From contig CAKTIH010000042.1 of the NCBI GenBank assembly GCA_934565615.1, positions 1 to 15,529 of the forward strand: DNA of 15,529 bases, written 5' to 3'. Below, in pieces: positions 12,356 through 15,529 of the stretch (the first letter of the stretch is position 1; each line of letters starts with the position of its first letter). The position numbers and the translations under genes are program-made. This DNA comes from an uncultured Oscillospiraceae bacterium. GTDB taxonomy: Bacteria; Bacillota; Clostridia; Oscillospirales; Oscillospiraceae. Under the pieces are notes generated by a model. The model had not been told where the DNA came from, did not search any database, and worked only from the letters and a program-made list of their open reading frames with translations.

Positions 12356-13103
12356 TACCTCCAACGGATATCTTCCTCTCGTCATAGAGCTGCTCAACAA
12401 GATCGAGACCGAGCAGCTTGACAACATTAAGGCCGCCGCGAAACTCATGGCGGACGCAATTGAGGACGACCGACTCATAAACGTCTACGGCGGCGGCGGA
12501 CACACGACCCTCCCCGTCGGCGAGATGTTCTTCCGCGCGGGCGGCCTGTGCAACATCAACCCCTGCATGGAGACCGGCCTTTCCGTTTTCAACCAGGCGC
12601 AGAAGTATCTGTCCCTTGAGCGCTGCGTGAACTACGGCCGGCACATCATGGACTACTACGACCTGCAGAAGGACGACGTTCTGATAATTTACCACAACAT
12701 CGGCACCAACGCCGCCACCATCGACGCGGCGCTTGAAGCAAAGGAGCACGGGGCGAAGATAATCGCCGTCTCCTCCTCCGACTGGCAGGACAACATTCCC
12801 AAGGACTATGAGCTTCGTCACCCCTCCGGGCTGAATCTCTTTGACCTCGCGGACGTCTGCATCGACGACTATAACCCCCTCGGCGATACCGTCGTCAAGC
12901 TTGAGGGCTTCGACACGCCCATCGGCCCCATCTCCAACATGACCGACTTTTACATCGTCCACCGCCTTGAGATAGAGTGCGCAAAGGAGTGCCTCGCGCG
13001 CGGCATCGAGCCGCCGTTCTGGCGCAGCGCGAACGTCCCCGGCGGCGACGAGTTCAACAAGAAGAATCTTAAGAAGTACAGCCCCAGAGTAAAAATGCTG
13101 TAA
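12348..13103 (+). CDS. UPF0309-type SIS-domain protein (copy 2, altered phosphate loop)
   Basis: A 251-residue paralogue of the SIS protein at 10667. Shared features are the first glycine loop (VYGGGGHTT, 47-54, beside VFGCGHSH in copy 1), FFRAGGL, the DVCIDDYNPLGD region (copy 1: DVCTVCINNYAPHGD), and the C-terminal SANVPGGDEFNKKN and KYSPR. The S-x-S phosphate loop of copy 1 (STSGVN) is HNIGTN here, so phosphosugar binding may be changed or lost. The frame extends upstream to a TTG at 12321, but AAGGAG at 12334-12339 serves the ATG at 12348, which overlaps the kinase stop by eight bases. Two unlike SIS subunits around a kinase could form a heteromer or act on successive intermediates. Confidence 0.82.
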   Translation: MTDTSNGYLPLVIELLNKIETEQLDNIKAAAKLMADAIEDDRLINVYGGGGHTTLPVGEMFFRAGGLCNINPCMETGLSVFNQAQKYLSLERCVNYGRHIMDYYDLQKDDVLIIYHNIGTNAATIDAALEAKEHGAKIIAVSSSDWQDNIPKDYELRHPSGLNLFDLADVCIDDYNPLGDTVVKLEGFDTPIGPISNMTDFYIVHRLEIECAKECLARGIEPPFWRSANVPGGDEFNKKNLKKYSPRVKML

Positions 13104-13113
13104 GGAGTATAAA

Positions 13114-13893
13114 ATGGACGCAAATTTTATTCCTAAACTGCTCGAACTGGCGGAGAAATACAGAGCCGCCGAGAATCTGAAGGTCTCTCTTGAGGACGGT
13201 GCGGTCCTTGTCCGCTGCGACAAGGGGAGCTTCCGCTTCTTCTATGACTTCAACATGGAGCCGAAGGACGACGGCTATACGCCCGTTCCCCTGTTCCACT
13301 GGCAGGCGCAGCCCAAGTACATCCAGCTGCGCGGGCTTATAGACCGCGGCATGGTCGAGCCGGCGCTCGCGATGCGCATCCACCACATGGTGTCTCACGA
13401 CGCCTTCACCCGCACGCTCAAGGACATCGTCGTGTTCGAGGCGAACCTCTTCGAGTTCATCACCCGCTCGACGATCGACCATGTCTTTGCCGACTTCAGC
13501 GGCATGGTCTACACCAATTGCATCATGTCCACCAAGAATAACCTCAAGGCCAGCATGGAGCTGGGCTTCCTGCCCGACGGGAGCGAGCCTGTCCTGCTGC
13601 ATGAGGTAGTAGCCCGCAGCGGCATCGCCTCCGACCTGCCCGTCGATATCCAGACCGTGCAGTACCCGATCTATGTTTTCAAGGGCGAAAAGACCGAGAC
13701 CTATAACGAGATAGACTATGAGCTCTACGGCATGAACAACACCGAGGCCGACTGCATCCGCTTCATCCTCTGGGCGCTTACCGACAGCGCCCGCATCGCG
13801 CAGCTTCAGGCCGACTATGCCCATCTTGAAAAGGTCTGGGAAGCCGCGGAGAAGGCCAGCGCAGCGCTGAGCAACACAGAAGTGGAGGGTTGA
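13114..13893 (+). CDS. Uncharacterised protein in the sugar operon
   Basis: A 259-residue soluble protein that I do not recognise. It has no signal peptide, membrane helix, Rossmann GxGxxG or SIS loop. An N-terminal helix (FIPKLLELAEKYRAAE) leads to strands (AVLVRC-KGSFRFFYDF), a His-bearing stretch RIHHMVSHDAF near 89-99, a middle with VFADFSGMVYTNCIMSTKNN, and LLHEVVARSGIASDLPVDI, which faintly recalls the C-terminal sheet of some Gfo/Idh proteins. It ends in an alpha-helical, Ala/Glu-rich tail. The gene is real: TAAGGAG uses the stop of the SIS gene, seven bases before the ATG, and the next gene starts four bases after its stop. Its place between SIS and Gfo/Idh genes suggests a role with their substrate, perhaps as a partner subunit of the oxidoreductase. 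Confidence 0.7.
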   Translation: MDANFIPKLLELAEKYRAAENLKVSLEDGAVLVRCDKGSFRFFYDFNMEPKDDGYTPVPLFHWQAQPKYIQLRGLIDRGMVEPALAMRIHHMVSHDAFTRTLKDIVVFEANLFEFITRSTIDHVFADFSGMVYTNCIMSTKNNLKASMELGFLPDGSEPVLLHEVVARSGIASDLPVDIQTVQYPIYVFKGEKTETYNEIDYELYGMNNTEADCIRFILWALTDSARIAQLQADYAHLEKVWEAAEKASAALSNTEVEG

Positions 13894-13897
13894 GAAA

Positions 13898-14974
13898 ATG
13901 AGACAGGTCAATCTTGCGATAGCATCTCTTACTCATGCCCATGTCCGTAAATATTATCAGACTCTGCATGACAACAACAAAATAAACTGGGTCGCCGTTT
14001 CCTGCGCGACCGACGAGGTCGAGAAGAACTTCCGCGACTACGGCTATGACGTCCCCATCTACCGCAGCACTGAGCAGATGCTCATTGAGCACCCGGAGAT
14101 TGACGGCGTCATCATCGCCAGCGAGAACTTCCGGCACTACGGCGATATGGAGCTTTGCTGCAAGTACCATAAACACATGCTCTCCATGAAGATACCCACC
14201 TTCGATCTTGAGGAATACGACAGGATGATAAAGATGGTCGAGGACGCGGGCGTTCTCTGCCAGGTCGAGCTGGAGATGCACTATAACCCCACCTGCACCA
14301 GAGCTCTGCAGCTTGCAAGAGAAGGCGCGGTCGGCGACATTATCTCCTTCAACGCGACCAACATCACGCTCTCCCCTGTCTGGGCCTTCCCGTGGCAGGG
14401 TGACCCGAACATCAGCTACGGCAAGTCCATCCCCCTCAAGCCGGGCGATAACCGCTGCCGCGGCGGCGCGCTGAGCGATCATCCGCATATCTTCGATATG
14501 CTCCGCTGGGTCACGAACAGCGATTATGACTATGTCTATGCCGACGTCGCCGACAACATCCGCGACATCAAGGAAGAGGACGTCGTCTACGTCACCGGGC
14601 GCATGAAGAACGGCTGCAAGTTCCTGCTCGACCCCTCATGGTCGCGCCATGAGGCAAAGACGAAGGTCCCCATCAACTGGGACCTGCACCCCAAGCGCAT
14701 GGAGGTCAACTTCTCTATCGTCGGCACCGAGGGCGTCATTCAGGCCGACTGCTTCGGCCCGAACGACAGCTACTGCGGCGGCCCGAACAACCGCTATGCC
14801 GTGCAGTACACCTACTTTGACGAGTGGATAGGCATGATGGACGAGTTCTGCGACTGCATCCTCAACAACAAGCAGCCGAAGATAAACCTCCAGTGGCACC
14901 GCCAGACCGTCGAGGCTATGGTCAAGTGCTACGAATCCATTTACACCGGCAAGCCCGTATATCTGAACAAATAA
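13898..14974 (+). CDS. Gfo/Idh/MocA-family oxidoreductase (divergent)
   Basis: A 358-residue NAD(P)-dependent sugar or polyol dehydrogenase of the Gfo/Idh/MocA family. The N-terminal Rossmann strand reads VNLAIASLTHAHVRKYY, where the glycine motif GxGxxG is replaced by ASLTHAH, as in a sub-branch of the family. Further family marks are IDGVIIASENFRHYG (68-82), the position of the EKP motif as LSMKIP (95-100, Lys kept, Glu and Pro shifted), LEMHYNPTCTRALQLAREGAVGDI, and GGALSDHPHIFDMLRWV (189-205) carrying the likely catalytic Asp/His. The C-terminus ends FCDCILNNKQP and CYESIYTGKPV, as in other members. GGAGG stands nine bases before the ATG. In this operon it probably oxidises or epimerises the imported sugar. 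The missing glycine motif leaves cofactor use open. Confidence 0.85.
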   Translation: MRQVNLAIASLTHAHVRKYYQTLHDNNKINWVAVSCATDEVEKNFRDYGYDVPIYRSTEQMLIEHPEIDGVIIASENFRHYGDMELCCKYHKHMLSMKIPTFDLEEYDRMIKMVEDAGVLCQVELEMHYNPTCTRALQLAREGAVGDIISFNATNITLSPVWAFPWQGDPNISYGKSIPLKPGDNRCRGGALSDHPHIFDMLRWVTNSDYDYVYADVADNIRDIKEEDVVYVTGRMKNGCKFLLDPSWSRHEAKTKVPINWDLHPKRMEVNFSIVGTEGVIQADCFGPNDSYCGGPNNRYAVQYTYFDEWIGMMDEFCDCILNNKQPKINLQWHRQTVEAMVKCYESIYTGKPVYLNK

Positions 14975-14984
14975 GGAGAATATC

Positions 14985-15529
14985 ATGGCCATCAAGCATA
15001 CAGCCATAAGCTACTACGGCTTCAACTATGTTGAGCATGCGGAGAAGGATTTTCAGGAGATGATCGAGCACGGCTGCGACACCGTCATCCTCGCCATCAC
15101 AGAGTTCGACATGGACTTCTGGTTCCCCAATATCAACGAGATAGTCAAGAAGGCGCATGAAATGGGTCTGCGCGTGCTCGCGGACACATGGGGCATCGGC
15201 AAATATTTCGGCGGCGAGCAGGTCTCCCTGTTCCTGCAGAACAATATCCACCACCGCCAGGTCTCCGCGTACACCGGTGAGGTGCTGCCCTTCGCCTGCT
15301 TCAACACCAATTCCTTCCGCGACTATTTCACCTCCCGCTGCCTGAAGCTTGCCCGCGAGACCGAGGTCGACGGCTTCTTCTGGGATGAGCCGCACTATGC
15401 CTACCCCAAGGCCTACGCCTCCATCACCGGCGGCGCGGGTGACGACTGGTCCTGCCGCTGCCCGGAGTGCATGAAGAAGTTCGAGGACTACTACGGCTAT
15501 GAAATGCCCAAGTTCATGAACGACGATGT
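14985..15529 (+). CDS. TIM-barrel glycoside-hydrolase-like protein, 3' end beyond the window
   Basis: The first 181 codons of a gene that runs off the right edge. AAGGAG (14973-14978) overlaps the stop of the oxidoreductase and sits six bases before the ATG, so this belongs to the same operon. The protein opens as a TIM barrel: AISYYGFNYVEH, then CDTVILAITEFDMDFW, then VKKAHEMGLRVLADTW, then TEVDGFFWDEPHYAYP, where Asp/Glu at a strand end look like catalytic residues. Next is WSCRCPECMKKFEDYYG, a C-x-C-x-x-C cluster followed by F-x-x-x-YG that recurs in uncharacterised glycoside-hydrolase-like proteins. There is no signal peptide, so it would act inside the cell on an imported oligosaccharide or glycoside. 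The family number and substrate cannot be given from this fragment. Confidence 0.65.
   Translation, partial: MAIKHTAISYYGFNYVEHAEKDFQEMIEHGCDTVILAITEFDMDFWFPNINEIVKKAHEMGLRVLADTWGIGKYFGGEQVSLFLQNNIHHRQVSAYTGEVLPFACFNTNSFRDYFTSRCLKLARETEVDGFFWDEPHYAYPKAYASITGGAGDDWSCRCPECMKKFEDYYGYEMPKFMNDD

Noticed and set aside
9662..12478. Minus-strand frames opposite DctM and the kinase (9662-10342 and 11441-12478)
   Set aside because: They are antisense to clear families, Arg/Ala-rich, and have no motif or ribosome binding site.
1..15529. tRNA, rRNA, CRISPR arrays, insertion sequences, attachment sites
   Set aside because: No cloverleaf-like segment, regularly spaced repeats, transposase or integrase frames or terminal repeats were seen on either strand.

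Overview
The window looks like part of a carbohydrate-catabolism island from a GC-rich member of the Clostridia, possibly a gut Oscillospirales-type organism. The support is indirect: consensus AAGGAG/GGAGG ribosome binding sites almost everywhere, a Gram-positive style lipoprotein signal on the transporter binding protein, and gene families common in that group. There is no rRNA, tRNA, mobile element or CRISPR array, and no gene that fixes the species.

Layout. (1) 69-1765 (+): an alpha/beta hydrolase and a ketopantoate-reductase-like dehydrogenase, closed by a strong bidirectional terminator (1773-1823). (2) 1829-4435 (-): an RraA-family aldolase-like protein, a mannonate-dehydratase (UxuA) family protein preceded by a possible 20-codon leader ORF, and a YcxB-like membrane protein. 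(3) 4601-5563 (+): a lactonase of the 6-phosphogluconolactonase beta-propeller family, with its own promoter and a palindrome upstream, ending at a second bidirectional terminator (5575-5617). (4) 5617-7167 (-): a single 516-residue protein joining an IclR-type regulator to a complete AAC(3)/YokD-type acetyltransferase domain. (5) 7168-7499: a divergent control region with a promoter for each direction and a perfect 16-bp palindrome. (6) 7500-10561 (+): a complete TRAP transporter (binding lipoprotein, small and large membrane subunits) with a hairpin after the binding-protein gene. (7) 10667-15529 (+): a tight operon of a UPF0309/SIS protein, a ribokinase-like PfkB kinase, a second UPF0309/SIS protein, an unrecognised 259-residue protein, a Gfo/Idh/MocA oxidoreductase, and the first 181 codons of a TIM-barrel, glycoside-hydrolase-like protein cut by the window edge.

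How it may work (inference). The TRAP system would import a carboxylated sugar or sugar acid. The glycoside-hydrolase-like protein, oxidoreductase, SIS proteins and kinase would release, oxidise, isomerise or phosphorylate it. The lactonase, UxuA-like dehydratase and RraA-like aldolase fit a lactone -> aldonate -> 2-keto-3-deoxy acid -> pyruvate plus aldehyde route. The IclR-acetyltransferase fusion is the only recognisable DNA-binding protein here. A TTTCAC/GTGAAA motif occurs upstream of both the TRAP genes and the lactonase, so the fusion may control both. The fusion and its possible regulon are the best candidates for something undescribed.
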